Notes: generated from the sequence alone by a model not told the origin. Positions 1-10,102 are shown, numbered from the stretch's first letter. The stretch is DNA of 64,000 bases from Halomonas alkalisoli (GCF_021412585.1 NZ_JAKCMI010000023.1:186001-250000); one strand, 5' to 3'. Numbers and translations: made by a program.

Positions 1-852
1 CGGTGGGTGCTGGAAATTGCAGCCATGAGCATCATGTTGAGTTGTGCGTTGATCATTGCGGTGCGGCGGATTCGCTCGCCCCTGATGACGATCTACGCAT
101 TGTCGGTCCTGTTTTTCTCACAATCCTCTCTCGCTTTCCTGCTGGGGTCGGCATGGAGTCACATGTGGTGGCTGGCCCACGCAAGTTTTGCGGCCGGTTT
201 CATGGCATTGAGCTATGGCGTCATCCAGGCGTTCCTGACAACGGGGTCCTTCTCCCGGGTTTACAGTCAAGCAGAACTGGTTGAGCAGATCCGGGCGGAG
301 AAAGCGCGAACTGACGACGCCTTGCTTGATTTGCAACGTGCGCATGAAGCGCTTGAGGTTTCCGCTGCAACAGATTCACTCACGGGCTGCGCGAATCGCC
401 GGGAATTTGAAGCTCGGGGTTTGGCAGAAGTTGAACGCGTAAAACGCAGCGGGGCACCGCTCTCATTTGTGACGATCGATCTTGATCACTTCAAGCAGAT
501 CAACGACGACCATGGTCATAGAGCGGGAGACGAAGTGCTCAGAGTATTTGTCAAACTGGCGAAGATGACGTTGCGTCCCAGCGACTTGGTTGGTCGCATA
601 GGCGGTGAAGAGTTTGCCCTTATCCTCCCTGACACATCGCTCGAAGGCGCCGCGCTGATAGCGGAACGATTACGGCAGCTCACTGAACGTGAAGTTGTTA
701 CGCTTGCCGGGACACAGATTCGATTCACGGTAAGCCTCGGTGTTGCACAGTACGGCCACGACGGAGGCACATATGAATCCGTAATCGACACCGCAGACAG
801 CCGCATGTATCGCGCAAAACAGGCAGGACGCAATCAGGTCACTGCGCCATGA
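1..852 (+). CDS. Diguanylate cyclase (GGDEF), membrane-anchored, probably 5'-truncated by the window edge
   Basis: The frame is open from base 1; the first possible start is GTG at 7, but no ribosome binding site is visible, so the true N terminus probably lies outside. Residues about 8-80 (from that GTG) hold two or three hydrophobic segments, followed by a charged linker or coiled coil (about 85-120) and a GGDEF domain. The active-site motif is GGEEF at about 199-203, preceded by the DHFKQINDDHGH metal and substrate region, so the catalytic residues for making cyclic di-GMP from two GTP are intact. The sensor half resembles no domain I can name. It ends where a short non-coding stretch begins, with no operon partner downstream. 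Confidence 0.85.
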   Translation, partial: RWVLEIAAMSIMLSCALIIAVRRIRSPLMTIYALSVLFFSQSSLAFLLGSAWSHMWWLAHASFAAGFMALSYGVIQAFLTTGSFSRVYSQAELVEQIRAEKARTDDALLDLQRAHEALEVSAATDSLTGCANRREFEARGLAEVERVKRSGAPLSFVTIDLDHFKQINDDHGHRAGDEVLRVFVKLAKMTLRPSDLVGRIGGEEFALILPDTSLEGAALIAERLRQLTEREVVTLAGTQIRFTVSLGVAQYGHDGGTYESVIDTADSRMYRAKQAGRNQVTAP

Positions 853-973
853 GTATCGCGGTCGTCTGGTTTTTTCCCACCAATGCTTCTCCCGAGACTA
901 TTGTTTGTAGTTCCAGCACCTCCCCCTCGACACTTCTGCTGAGGAAGTACTAGGGGGCAAGCTGGAAGGCGCG

Positions 974-1327
974 GTGGCACGCTCCCTATACGATGGCCTG
1001 TCGCTGGTCATCGTGGCGTTGGGGCTGTTCGCACTGCCGGAGATCATCGATCTGCTGGCCAGGGGTGGCGCCATCGCCGAGCGCTCGAAGGGCCTCGGCC
1101 ACGGCTGGGTGCAAGGGGCGAAGGAGGAGTGTGACTTCACCGACCTGGCTGAAGACGAGGAGACCCCGGCCTTCTACGCCCGTGGCCTGCTGTTCTTCGC
1201 CTGGATGGGGGGCTTCGTGGGGTTGTTCTTCCTGATCGGTGCTCCAAGATTGATCTATCCAGGTGTTTCTCGGGAAAGCTGCTCGATCGACGCCATCTGC
1301 ATGATGTGGCCGTCATGCTTTGGATAA
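974..1327 (+). pseudogene. Remnant of a tripartite tricarboxylate transporter membrane subunit (TctA-like piece)
   Basis: The 117-codon reading frame starts at a GTG without a convincing ribosome binding site. Its first 45 residues (YDGLSLVIVALGLFALPEII and on) match the region of TctA proteins around residue 200-250, where a conserved DG precedes a GLFA-E segment. After that comes an acidic stretch and another hydrophobic segment that could derive from a different part of the locus. A full TctA is about 500 residues, so this is a decayed fragment. The last 20 residues look random. The intact TctA at 13134-14657 is not a close match. Confidence 0.45.
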
Positions 1328-1375
1328 TAAACTGGTAGGCTACCCAGTGCATGGGAGCAGCATTCAGGGAGAGCT

Positions 1376-2608
1376 ATGGCCTTTCGATTCCAGCGCCGCA
1401 TCACCCTCGCGCCGGGGCTGCGGCTGAACCTCAGCAAGCGTGGCCTTGGCCTGTCGGTGGGGCCTCGTGGGGTTGGCCTTAACCTAGGCCCCCGTGGGGT
1501 GCATGGTCATGCCGGCCTTCCCGGCACCGGTCTGGCTTACCGCCAACAGCTCAATACCAAAAATGGGGGGCGGCGGGGAGCTGTCGCTTCGACATCATCA
1601 GGCAGAAGCGCGGCGTCAGTCCTGGAGGCTCTGCTGGCAGAAGGTGCTTCCTTGCCGGTGCAACTGGAGGTGCGAGACAGCGGTCAGGTCGATTACTTTC
1701 ACGCTGATGGTCTCCGGATGAGCGATGCTGAGGCGCGCGTGCTGCGCCGCCATGCGGAAGTCTCACTCCGGGAGCAGCTGGAGGCACACTGCCAGCGGTT
1801 GAACGAAGATCTTGTGCGGCTAGGTACGCTGCATGAGCAGACGCCTCACCCCGATAACAGCGGCTATATCCCCCAGGGCTTTGAGGAGCCGCCGCCTTCA
1901 CCACCGGTATCCATCTCGCTTGCCTGGTGGCATCGGCTATGGCCACCGGCCAGGCAGCGGGTCGAGCAGGAGAACCATCAGCGCCAAGCGACATTCGACG
2001 AGGACTATCGCCAGTGGGAGTGGCGCAAGACTGAGCACGACGCCGCTGAGTTCGCGCGTCAGCAGAGGGAAGAGGAGGGCGTCTGGGGCGACCTTGATGC
2101 CATGGAGCAGACCCTGCGCGAGCGCCTCGAAGAGATTGAGTGGCCGCGAGAGACGATGATTGATTTTGATCTCGGATCCGACGAACGCACGATAGCCGTG
2201 GATATCGAGTTACCTGCCGAGGAGGAAATGCCTGACCGCGAGTGGACCATGCCGGCGAAGCGGCTGAAGCTCACGCCGAAAAGACTGAGTGCGACCCGGC
2301 AGCGCAAACTCTATCGCGACTACGTGCACGGCATCGCTTTCCGCGTGCTGGGTGCGATATTTGCTCGTTTACCCACCGTGCAGGAGGCCCGGATCTCCGG
2401 TTACTGCCCAATCATCGACTCCGCGACAGGTGGCGAGCGAGATCAATACCTCTACAGCGTCAAGGTCACCCGTTTGCAGTGGAGCAAGATAGACTTTGAC
2501 CAGCTTCAGCAAGTCGACCCGGTAGCGGCCATGGAGGCCTTCACGCTAAGGCGAGACATGACCAAGACCGGGGTCTTTCGCGATATAGAGCCGTTCAAGT
2601 TGGTATAG
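1376..2608 (+). CDS. DUF4236 domain-containing protein
   Basis: A 410-residue protein starting at ATG 1376, with GGGAGAG just upstream. Residues 1-60 are a clear DUF4236 domain: [19 protein letters not shown], then glycine-rich GLSVGPRG and GLNLGPRG repeats and [10 protein letters not shown]. The rest (about 80-410) is charged and helical with no named domain; about 195-255 could form a coiled coil. DUF4236 proteins have no established function. The gene stands alone, convergent with the GGDEF-EAL gene that ends at 2739. Confidence is high for the domain, nil for a role. Confidence 0.8.
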   Translation: MAFRFQRRITLAPGLRLNLSKRGLGLSVGPRGVGLNLGPRGVHGHAGLPGTGLAYRQQLNTKNGGRRGAVASTSSGRSAASVLEALLAEGASLPVQLEVRDSGQVDYFHADGLRMSDAEARVLRRHAEVSLREQLEAHCQRLNEDLVRLGTLHEQTPHPDNSGYIPQGFEEPPPSPPVSISLAWWHRLWPPARQRVEQENHQRQATFDEDYRQWEWRKTEHDAAEFARQQREEEGVWGDLDAMEQTLRERLEEIEWPRETMIDFDLGSDERTIAVDIELPAEEEMPDREWTMPAKRLKLTPKRLSATRQRKLYRDYVHGIAFRVLGAIFARLPTVQEARISGYCPIIDSATGGERDQYLYSVKVTRLQWSKIDFDQLQQVDPVAAMEAFTLRRDMTKTGVFRDIEPFKLV

Positions 2609-2738
2609 CGTTTTGCCTAGGATCTATTCGGACTGAACGTTCTCTTCTTCGTCATCATCTACACCTGACTGTCTATGTGAGTGATCATACACTCAAAATC
2701 AGGTGGCCAGATTCACTATGCCACTACACTTTCTGATG

Positions 2739-5237
2739 TCAGGCTTCGGCGTTGCTGCGAAACATGATCAGAAATTCATTCGGTGGCATCGGTCGGCCAA
2801 ACAGATAGCCTTGATACAGGCTGCATCCCAACCCGGCGAGAACCGAGCGCTGCATCTCTGTTTCGACCCCTTCGGCGATCACGGACATCTCCAGGCTTTT
2901 TGCCAGGGCGATGATGCTGGCGGCGATGGGTGTCGATTGTGTGTCGTGACTCAGGTCGCGGACGAAAGCGACGTCTATCTTGAGCGTATCCAGGGGCAGC
3001 GACTTGAGATAGGCCATGGAGGAGTAGCCGGTCCCGAAGTCATCCAGTGCGAAGCGGATGCCCTGACGGCGCAGCAGGGTCATCTTCTCGATGGTCCCCT
3101 GTGGGTCGCTAAGCAACAGGGACTCGGTAAGCTCCAGGGTCAAACACGCTGGGTCAGCGGCATGGCGTTGAATAGCCAGGAGAACCTGATTCACGAAGTC
3201 TGGCTGCTGGAATTGACGCACGCTAACGTTCAGGGACAGCTTCAGCGCGCGCAGCTCTGGCTGCTGGCGCCACTCTCCCAGCAACCGACACCCTTCCTGC
3301 AGGACCCAGTTGCCAAGTGGCAGAATCAGGCCACTCTCCTCAGCCAGCGGAATGAACCCCCCGGGGGATATTTGGCCGCGCCTTGGATGCTGCCAACGGA
3401 TCAGGGCTTCAGCGCCTACCACTCCTTGCACGGCATCCACTTGGGGCTGCAGGTGCAGGTGGAATTCATCGCTGTCTATAGCGAGACGAAGCTCGCGCTC
3501 GAGAGCAAGGCGCTCCTCCAGTTCCTTCTCCAGCGCGGGGCAGAACAGCCGAGGAAGACCGTTGCGCTCGCGCTTGGCCTCCAGCATGGCCAGGCCGGCG
3601 CGCTTGAATAGGTGTGTGGTGCCTCCACCTTGGTGGGGCGAGAAGATCAGCATGCCGACATTGATTCGACACGGATAGGTGTGGCCTTGGAGCTGGTAGT
3701 CCGCGGTAAGAGAGGCCACGACGCGGTCGGTCAGGTGGTGTGCTTCACGTTCGGCGGTGGACCGATCCCGCGTCGACAGTGGGGTCAGCAGGGCAAATTC
3801 ATTCCCATCTAGCCGCGCCACGAACAGATCGTTGCTGGCCCAGCCACGCAGACGGGCGGCCAACTGGCGTAGCATCTCGTCTCCGACATCCTGCCCCAGG
3901 CTGTCATTGAGAAATTTGAAGCGGTCAATGTCGAACAGCGCCAGCAGAGCCAGAGGGGCGGTGGCGTCGCGGCGCTTCTCGGAATCATCCAGGCGCTCTT
4001 GCAGGGCCCGGCGATTGGGCAGCTCGGTCAGAAAATCGTGGTAGGCAAGATAGAGGATCCGCTGCTGGGCCTGTTGCTCGGCCGAGCGGTCGCTGATCAA
4101 GGCGACGTAGTCCCGTTCGTCACTGTCGGCGTAGCGCACACGGGTGACGCTCAACCAGGCAGGGAAGGAGGTGCCATCGCGGTGCTGTGCCTCGATCAAG
4201 CCACTCCATTCGCCGCTATTCGCCAGGGCTTGCTGGATGCGCAGGTTCAACGCCCGGCTGTCATCGACATACGCCAACTCCCATAGGGAGCGGCCAGCCG
4301 TGCCTTCATTCTCTAATCCCAGCAATTTTTCGAAGGCCTGGTTGCAGAGTCGAATGCGGGCCCTGTCATCGAATAGCACAACCCCATCGCGCAGCGCCGA
4401 GATCACCTCCAGCAGTTGGGTTCGCGTCATATGCTGGTGTTGCTCGCTGGCTTTCAGGCGGCGCTGAACCCGAGTGGCGACGATGGTAAGCAGCGCTGTC
4501 AGCAAGGCGCTGCCACTGATCAGGTAGATCAGCCAGTACGACTCACGAGCCATCGGCGGCGCTGCTGTGGCATCAGGTAGAGGCACGAACCAGGCCGCCT
4601 GCATGGCCACATAGTGCATGCCGCTGATGGCAAGCGATACGCATAGCGCCGAGATGAGGGCGCCAGTTCGGGAGCGCTGTTGGCCCCGCTCCTGGCGGAA
4701 CAGGCGGTAGGTATAGACGCTCAGGATGCCGAGGCCGATGGCCACGCCCAGTGATACCAGGAACAGGCCAAGAGAGTGATGGAGCGTCGCGGGCATGCGC
4801 ATGGAGGCCATGCCGATGTAGTGCATGAGCCCGATGCCGAGTCCCAGGCCGGCCCCGGCCAGCAGCGAGGTTCGATGGGGTGGGACTTGCTGGCGAGAGA
4901 GCACCAGCATGATCGCAAAACTCCCCAGCATGGCGGGAATGATAGACAGCACGGTCAGGGCCGGTGAGTGGGTCACGGTAAAATCTAGCTGGTAGGCATG
5001 CATGCCAGTGAAGTGCATGCTCCATACCCCAAGGCCCATTACGCTGGCCCCGGCAACCAACCAGAGCCAGCGCCAACTGGCTCGCCTGTCCGTGCCGACG
5101 AGATTGATGATGTCCAGGCCGGTATAGGCGGCTGCCAGCGCGACCACCCATGATACGAACACAAGGGGGATGTGGTGCTCGCCCTGAATAGCCCCCAGGG
5201 CATGAGGGTCGACCACGAGATGGGTAAGTATCGTCAT
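2739..5237 (-). CDS. MHYT-PAS-GGDEF-EAL cyclic di-GMP signalling protein, likely phosphodiesterase
   Basis: An 832-residue inner-membrane protein. Residues about 10-250 form the seven-helix MHYT sensor with repeated MHFTGMHA, MHYIGMAS and MHYVAMQ motifs, a domain proposed to bind copper and sense diatomic gases or redox. A PAS domain follows (about 280-400), then GGDEF (about 405-560) and EAL (about 580-825). The GGDEF signature is degenerate (RLDGNEF instead of GGDEF), so cyclase activity is doubtful. The EAL half keeps EALIRW, the DDFGTGYSS loop and AEGVET, so hydrolysis of c-di-GMP is likely. The ATG at 5237 directly precedes the MTILTHLVVD terminus and is monocistronic by position. Confidence 0.92.
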   Translation of the reverse strand: MTILTHLVVDPHALGAIQGEHHIPLVFVSWVVALAAAYTGLDIINLVGTDRRASWRWLWLVAGASVMGLGVWSMHFTGMHAYQLDFTVTHSPALTVLSIIPAMLGSFAIMLVLSRQQVPPHRTSLLAGAGLGLGIGLMHYIGMASMRMPATLHHSLGLFLVSLGVAIGLGILSVYTYRLFRQERGQQRSRTGALISALCVSLAISGMHYVAMQAAWFVPLPDATAAPPMARESYWLIYLISGSALLTALLTIVATRVQRRLKASEQHQHMTRTQLLEVISALRDGVVLFDDRARIRLCNQAFEKLLGLENEGTAGRSLWELAYVDDSRALNLRIQQALANSGEWSGLIEAQHRDGTSFPAWLSVTRVRYADSDERDYVALISDRSAEQQAQQRILYLAYHDFLTELPNRRALQERLDDSEKRRDATAPLALLALFDIDRFKFLNDSLGQDVGDEMLRQLAARLRGWASNDLFVARLDGNEFALLTPLSTRDRSTAEREAHHLTDRVVASLTADYQLQGHTYPCRINVGMLIFSPHQGGGTTHLFKRAGLAMLEAKRERNGLPRLFCPALEKELEERLALERELRLAIDSDEFHLHLQPQVDAVQGVVGAEALIRWQHPRRGQISPGGFIPLAEESGLILPLGNWVLQEGCRLLGEWRQQPELRALKLSLNVSVRQFQQPDFVNQVLLAIQRHAADPACLTLELTESLLLSDPQGTIEKMTLLRRQGIRFALDDFGTGYSSMAYLKSLPLDTLKIDVAFVRDLSHDTQSTPIAASIIALAKSLEMSVIAEGVETEMQRSVLAGLGCSLYQGYLFGRPMPPNEFLIMFRSNAEA

Positions 5238-5468
5238 GCAGTAGTCATCGGCAGCGCTCGCGGATTACTGAGGGACAAAAAGAGTCATTGATGAAAATGG
5301 GAGGCAGCCGGATACGAGCGCGCATCTCCAAAAAATGCAATGGAACGTCCCAGGAGGGGGCATTCAGGCAGGTGAGGCCACCGTGGCTTTCGCGGAAGCT
5401 GCAAGCCGCCAAACAGGCAACCCACCCAGGGAACCACGATGACCGACAAGAGCATGGCACTAACGGTG

Positions 5469-5657
5469 CTGCTTGAAAAGCGCATTGCCCTCAGGTCTGT
5501 CCCCAACACCGCGGCGGTAACACAGCTGGTCGGCGCAGTGTTGCTGGAGCAGGCTGATGAATGGCCGGTCAGCCGCCGGTATCGGAGCTCGGCCCCGGTT
5601 CCCAAGGAGCCGATCAAAGCTGGCACTGACCAATTGTTTCACGAGGAGGCGACGTAG
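5469..5657 (+). pseudogene. IS256-family transposase, C-terminal remnant
   Basis: Only the last 50-60 codons are recognisable: a segment with VPNTAAVTQLVGAVLLEQ followed by DEWPVSRRY matches the conserved C-terminal end of IS256-type transposases (IFPN-A-LRLV-A-L-E--DEW---RY). The catalytic DDE region and the terminal inverted repeats are absent. The open frame runs back to an ATG at 5439, but the residues before about 5469 do not resemble the family. This marks an old insertion that was largely deleted, next to the IS66 remains. Confidence 0.6.
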
Positions 5658-5749
5658 CAGTCAGCGAGGCCGTGGTGGCTACAATCGCTGTAACACTGCT
5701 GTCGGGACGCAGCCGCAGTTGCTGTTGTCCTTGTTGGGATTGCTGAAGG

Positions 5750-5786
5750 GAGTCAAGGGGAGTGCCTGGCGTCAGCCCAGGGCCGA
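5750..5786. repeat. 37-bp repeat matching the 3' end of the small membrane-peptide gene at 27.8 kb
   Basis: This stretch is identical in 35 of 37 positions to 27796-27832, which covers the last codons, stop and 3' flank of a 22-residue peptide gene on the minus strand. Similarity ends exactly where recognisable IS66 tnpB sequence begins (5784-5787). It is best read as host sequence left beside an IS66 fragment. Confidence 0.6.
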
Positions 5787-6149
5787 ATCGATGAGATCTG
5801 GCTGGCCACCGAGCCGCTGGACATGCGGGCCGGTCCCGATACCGTCCTGGCTCGGGTGGTAAAGGTGTTCGGCATCGCCCGGCCGCACTGCGCTTATCTG
5901 TTCGCTAATCGCCGCGGCAACCGCATGAAGGTGCTGATTCATGATGGCCTGGGGATCTGGCTCTGTGCCCGCTGCCTCAATCAAGGCAAGTTCAACTGGG
6001 CCGGCACCTGGCATGGTGACCGGGTCGAGTTGTCGGCCGAGCGGTGGCGGCGCTGGTACAGGGCCTGCCCTGGCAGCGCATCGGGCCGGCAGGAGCATTT
6101 CAGTGCTTTGATTCTCGAACCACATAGCGGCACAGAATGCCCATTCTGA
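5784..6149 (+). pseudogene. tnpB: IS66-family accessory protein TnpB (Orf2), 5'-truncated
   Basis: The frame reads RIDEIWLATEPLDMRAG, then a typical IS66 Orf2 body (ARVVKVFGIARPHCAYLFAN, RMKVLIHDGLGIWL, LNQGKFNWAG). The family normally starts one or two residues before RIDEIW; here the start codon is gone and the sequence joins a 37-bp repeat of host origin. The stop is at 6147-6149, 54 bp before tnpC, the usual IS66 order. Without a start codon it is probably dead. Confidence 0.75.
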
Positions 6150-6203
6150 CCATTCGATGATTCGCGCATCCCCCTACTGCCAGCGGACTGGCATAAACGC
6201 CGC

Positions 6204-6776
6204 ATGAACATGCCACCCAACCTGTCTCAGCTCTCACCCGATCAGCTCCGCCAACTGGCAGCCGCGCTGATGACGCAGGTTGAGCAGCAGGGGCAGGCAC
6301 TGGAAAAGAGCCAGTAGGCGCTGCGTCACAGCGAGCAGGTCAACCAGAAGCTGTCCCACGAACTGGCACTGCTCAAGCGCCACACGTTCGGTCAGCGCAG
6401 CGAACATCTCAATGTGCTGCAGATCAGTCTGCTGAAGGAAGTGGTCGATGCCGCCATCGCCGCCATCGAAGTCGAGCTGGAAGAACTCGTGACAGCAGCG
6501 ACACTGACGGCGACCCAGCAAAAACCCACGCGCAAGCCCTCGCCCGACGAGCTGCCGCGCGTCGAGATCCGTCAAGAACCCGAGAGCGAGCACTGCACGT
6601 GTGGCTGCCAGCGGCGCCGAATCGGTGAAGAGATCAGCGAGAAGCTCGACTACACGCCAGGCATGTTCACCGCCGAGCGCCATATCCGCGGCAAGTGGTT
6701 CTGCGATCACTGCGAGACTCTGATCCAGGCGCCGATGCCGGCCCAGGTGATCGACAAGGGTATCCCGGCAAGAAGA
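6204..6776 (+). pseudogene. tnpC: IS66-family transposase TnpC, interrupted and truncated
   Basis: The gene starts at ATG 6204 with MNMPPNLSQLSPDQLRQLA, carries an in-frame TAG at codon 38 (6315-6317, plausibly from CAG), and then continues in the same frame through the IS66 leucine-zipper region (LALLKRHTFGQRSEHL) and the zinc-finger-like CTCGCQRR and CDHCETL segment. Family similarity stops after DKGIP near 6768; the DDE catalytic domain (about 300 residues) is missing. The frame runs on to 6929 through unrelated sequence. With the tnpB remnant it makes a broken IS66 element. Confidence 0.8.
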
Positions 6777-6972
6777 AGACCCACTGTAATACTCAGATTG
6801 TCTCTCGCTGAATCAGGGACGCTTTGCCAGGCTGGCCCTGGAAGACAGAACAGTATGATTGAGCTGATAAGTGCCAAGTCTTTGAGGCCCAGCAAGGCGC
6901 TTAGACCGGTGTACACGAGTACTGGGTAAGAAGATCACTCTGACTTAACTAGAGTATGTCGTATCGGCACGT

Positions 6973-7725
6973 TCAATGCGCGGTCCAGCCGCCGTCGACC
7001 ATCAGGGCGCTGCCGGTGACCAGGCCGGCGGCGGGCGAGGCAAGAAATACCACCGGGCCCATCACGTCTTCGATGCGGCCTAGCCTTTCCAGCGGGATCT
7101 GAGCGAGCACGGCCTCCCGGAAGCCGGGTTCCTGGAAGAAGGGTTGCGTCATCGGGGTTTCGATGAAGGTAGGGCAAAGGCTGTTGACGCGGATGCCGCG
7201 AGGCCCCAGCTCGACCGCCATGGCGCGGGTCATGCCTTCCACTGCGGCTTTCGAGGCGCAATAGAGGCTGCGGTTCTTGGCGCCCACGTGCCCCATTTGC
7301 GAGGACACGTTGATCACGCTGCCACCTGTGGGCATTTCCTCGATCACCGTTTGGGTAAGGAAGTAGGTTGCCCGGACGTTGAGTTCCATGACCACCGCGT
7401 AGTCCTCTGCCGTGACCTGATTAATCGGTTTGGGGCGGTTGGTGCCGGCGTTGTTGACCAGGATGTCGAAGCGCCGACCCGCCAGGGCGCGGCGAGTGGC
7501 GGCCTGGTCTTGAACGTCCAGCGCCAGGCCTTCCGCTTCGTGGCCGGCGGCGTGAAGTGCTGCCACCACCTCTTCCAGCCGCTCGGGGTTGCGAGCCATC
7601 AGGGTTACCCGGGCGCCGGCCTGAGCCAGGGCGCAGGCGCAGGCCAGCCCGATGCCCTGGCTGGCGCCGGTCACGAGAGCGCTGCGCCCATCCAGGCGCA
7701 GGCTCGGGGTTTGCGGCAGCTTCAT
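6973..7725 (-). CDS. Short-chain dehydrogenase/reductase, HpsO-like candidate
   Basis: A 250-residue classical SDR. The cofactor motif TGASQGIG is at 19-26, NNAG at 91-94, catalytic Ser at about 142, Tyr155 and Lys159 (YCASK). It most likely oxidises a secondary alcohol with NAD(P)+. Its start overlaps the stop of the HisD-family gene by 4 bases (ATGA, 7722-7725), so the two are translationally coupled. In Cupriavidus pinatubonensis the HisD-like dihydroxypropanesulfonate dehydrogenase HpsN is encoded with the 2-dehydrogenases HpsO and HpsP; this pair looks alike, but no sulfonate gene adjoins it, so another polyol acid is possible. Confidence 0.85.
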   Translation of the reverse strand: MKLPQTPSLRLDGRSALVTGASQGIGLACACALAQAGARVTLMARNPERLEEVVAALHAAGHEAEGLALDVQDQAATRRALAGRRFDILVNNAGTNRPKPINQVTAEDYAVVMELNVRATYFLTQTVIEEMPTGGSVINVSSQMGHVGAKNRSLYCASKAAVEGMTRAMAVELGPRGIRVNSLCPTFIETPMTQPFFQEPGFREAVLAQIPLERLGRIEDVMGPVVFLASPAAGLVTGSALMVDGGWTAH

Positions 7726-9032
7726 ACCGGCACCGCGGAGGCATAAGGTACGTCACGCTTGCCGTAGCGGCGTACGCGCTCGTTGGCTTGCTCGCCGTGG
7801 CCGGCAAACCCTTCCAGTGCGCACAGGCGCGAGCAGTAGCCGCCTATCTCGGCGGAAGCCTCGTCGGTGAGCACTTTCTGGTAGGTACAGGTCTTGAGGA
7901 ACTTGCCGACCCACAGCCCGCCGGTATAGCGCGCGGCCTTCTTGGTCGGCAGGGTGTGGTTGGTGCCGATCACCTTGTCGCCGTAGGCCACGTTGGTGCG
8001 CGGGCCGAGGAAGAGCGCGCCGTAGTTCGTCAGCCTGTCGAGATACAGGTTGGGATCTTCGGTCATAACCTGCACGTGCTCGTAGGCCATCTCGTCGGCC
8101 ACCTCGAGCATTTCTTCGTGCGTGTCGCATACGATGATCTCGCCGTAATCGTTCCATGCCTGGCGGGCGATCTCAGCAGTAGGCAGCTTGGTCAGCAGTT
8201 CATCGATGGCGGTGAGCGTCGCCTTGGCCAGGGCTTCGGAGTTGGTGAGCAGGGCCGCGGGAGAGGTGGGGCCATGCTCGGCCTGGCCCAGCAGGTCTGT
8301 GGCGCATAGCAGGCCATCGACGGTTTCGTCGGCGATGACCAGAGTTTCGGTGGGGCCGGCAAATAGGTCGATGCCGACTCGACCGAAGAGTTGCCGCTTG
8401 GCTTCGGCGACAAAGGCGTTGCCCGGGCCTACCAGCATATCGACCGGTTCGACGGATTCGGTGCCGATGGCCATAGCGCCTACCGCTTGTACGCCACCGA
8501 GCACCAGAATTTCATCGGCGCCGGCTAGATGCATCGCGGTGACGATGGCCGGATGCGGCTTGCCCTGGAAAGGCGGGGCGGCGGCAACGACCCGTTTGAC
8601 ACCGGCCACCTTGGCGGTTAGTACGCTCATGTGCGCGGAGGCGACCATGGGGTAGGCGCCTCCGGGAACGTAACAGCCAACGGCATTGACCGGAATGTGC
8701 TTATGGCCAAGCACTACGCCGGGGCGCGTTTCCACTTCCACGTTCTGCATGCTGTCCAGCTGAGCCTCGGCGAAGCGACGTATCTGAGCTTGGGCGAAGC
8801 GGATGTCGTCGAGCTCTTGAGCCGTGAGTTCCGACATGGCCTTTTCGATCTCGTCAGGCGTCAGTCGGAAGGAGGCGGGCGACCAGCGATCGAATTTTTC
8901 CGAAAGCTCGCGCACGGCCTCGTCGCCTCTTGCCTCGATGGCTTGTAGCGTCTGTTCGACGGTTTCACGTACCTTGCGGTCGGCTTCGGCGCGGGCTTCG
9001 CTGGTGGCGCCCGTTTTCAGTCGTCGGATCAT
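7722..9032 (-). CDS. Histidinol-dehydrogenase-family alcohol dehydrogenase (HpsN-like)
   Basis: A 436-residue HisD-fold enzyme with the family signatures: [22 protein letters not shown], the [21 protein letters not shown] stretch split over the NAD site, and AEHGP before the C-terminal half. HisD-type enzymes carry out a four-electron oxidation of a primary alcohol to an acid with two NAD+ and one Zn2+. It is not in a his operon and sits with an SDR, as catabolic paralogues such as HpsN do. A ribosome binding site (AGGAAA) precedes ATG 9032. A second family member lies at 31785-33101. The substrate is not provable from sequence; a sulfonated or sugar-derived diol is my best inference. Confidence 0.85.
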   Translation of the reverse strand: MIRRLKTGATSEARAEADRKVRETVEQTLQAIEARGDEAVRELSEKFDRWSPASFRLTPDEIEKAMSELTAQELDDIRFAQAQIRRFAEAQLDSMQNVEVETRPGVVLGHKHIPVNAVGCYVPGGAYPMVASAHMSVLTAKVAGVKRVVAAAPPFQGKPHPAIVTAMHLAGADEILVLGGVQAVGAMAIGTESVEPVDMLVGPGNAFVAEAKRQLFGRVGIDLFAGPTETLVIADETVDGLLCATDLLGQAEHGPTSPAALLTNSEALAKATLTAIDELLTKLPTAEIARQAWNDYGEIIVCDTHEEMLEVADEMAYEHVQVMTEDPNLYLDRLTNYGALFLGPRTNVAYGDKVIGTNHTLPTKKAARYTGGLWVGKFLKTCTYQKVLTDEASAEIGGYCSRLCALEGFAGHGEQANERVRRYGKRDVPYASAVPV

Positions 9033-9105
9033 GGCGGTTTCCTGCTGGATTTAGAAGAGTAATCGAGTTGCCTCGACAGACGGCTCTTCGCAAGGCTAGT
9101 ATCGT

Positions 9106-9121
9106 TTGCATACGAATGCAA
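9106..9121. promoter_or_regulatory. Perfect 16-bp palindrome, candidate LacI operator
   Basis: TTGCAT-ACGA-ATGCAA lies in the 128-bp gap between the divergent HisD-like (start 9032) and lambda-crystallin-type dehydrogenase (start 9161) genes. LacI-family operators are usually palindromes of this size, and the regulator is encoded in the rightward transcript. The assignment is inference. Confidence 0.5.
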
Positions 9122-9160
9122 TTATCTGGTTTCAGGTGATTCGAGCCGAAAGGAGGCAGC

Positions 9161-10102
9161 ATGTCGGAACCTATCGCGGTAGTGGGCGCAGGACTGATTG
9201 GGCGGGCGTGGTCGATGGTTTTCGCGCGAGCGGGGCGCACGGTGAGGCTGCACGATGCCCAGGAACAGGCACTGGTCGGCGCCACGGAAGCGATTCGCCA
9301 GTCGCTGCATGATCTGCAGCGTGCCGGCCTGGTCGAAGATCCCGAAGAGATACTCGCACGTATTCGGATCGAGCCCGATCTGGCGCATGCCGTGGCGGGG
9401 GCCGCCTACGTGCAGGAGTGCGGCCCCGAGAACCTTGAAGTGAAGCAGACGATTTACAGCCGCCTGGAGGCGGCGACGGCCCCGGATACGATTCTGGCGA
9501 GTTCTACTTCGGGGATAGCGGCATCCCGCTTCACGGGACATCTGAGGCATCCGGAGCGCTGTCTGGTGGCGCATCCGGTGAATCCCCCTTATCTGGTGCC
9601 TGTGGTCGAGGTGGTGCCGTCGCCGCAGACCGGTGAGGAAGCGGTCGAGCGAACGCTGGCCTTGATGTCTCAGGTGGGGCAGGTGCCGGTATTGGTCAAG
9701 CGCGAATTGCCGGGCTTCATTCTCAACCGCCTGCAGGGGGCGCTGCTCAACGAAGCGCTGCGTCTGTTCCGTGATGGCTATGTGTCGGCCGAGGATCTGG
9801 ACAAGACCGTCAAGCATGGCCTGGGGCTGCGCTGGTCGTTCATGGGTCCGTTCGAGACGATCGACCTCAATGCCCCGGCGGGGGTGACCGATTACGCCCG
9901 TCGTTATGGTCCGCTCTATGCCGATGTGGATGCGCAGCGCGATGGCGCCTCGCCCTGGCAGGAAGAAACCCTGGCGGCCCTGGAAGCCGAACGGCGCTCG
10001 GCGCTGCCTCTCGAAGGGCTGGCCGAACGTCAGGCGTGGCGCGACCGCCAACTGATGGCGCTTGGCGCTTACCGGAAGTCCATCGACGAGCAAGATGCAT
10101 GA
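9161..10102 (+). CDS. 3-hydroxyacyl-CoA-dehydrogenase-fold NAD-dependent dehydrogenase (lambda-crystallin / gulonate dehydrogenase type)
   Basis: A 313-residue protein with a strong ribosome binding site (AAAGGAGG) before ATG 9161. The N-terminal Rossmann fold shows VVGAGLIGRAW at about 6-16; the middle has QECGPENLEVKQ and the ASSTSG and AHPVNPPYL motifs that hold the catalytic region of the family; the C-terminal helical domain begins at GFILNRLQGALLNEAL. The size and the NPPYL motif fit single-domain members acting on hydroxy acids such as L-gulonate or carnitine rather than fatty acyl-CoA. The gene overlaps the LacI regulator (ATGA), so its product is probably under that regulator with the divergent dehydrogenases. 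Confidence 0.85.
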   Translation: MSEPIAVVGAGLIGRAWSMVFARAGRTVRLHDAQEQALVGATEAIRQSLHDLQRAGLVEDPEEILARIRIEPDLAHAVAGAAYVQECGPENLEVKQTIYSRLEAATAPDTILASSTSGIAASRFTGHLRHPERCLVAHPVNPPYLVPVVEVVPSPQTGEEAVERTLALMSQVGQVPVLVKRELPGFILNRLQGALLNEALRLFRDGYVSAEDLDKTVKHGLGLRWSFMGPFETIDLNAPAGVTDYARRYGPLYADVDAQRDGASPWQEETLAALEAERRSALPLEGLAERQAWRDRQLMALGAYRKSIDEQDA

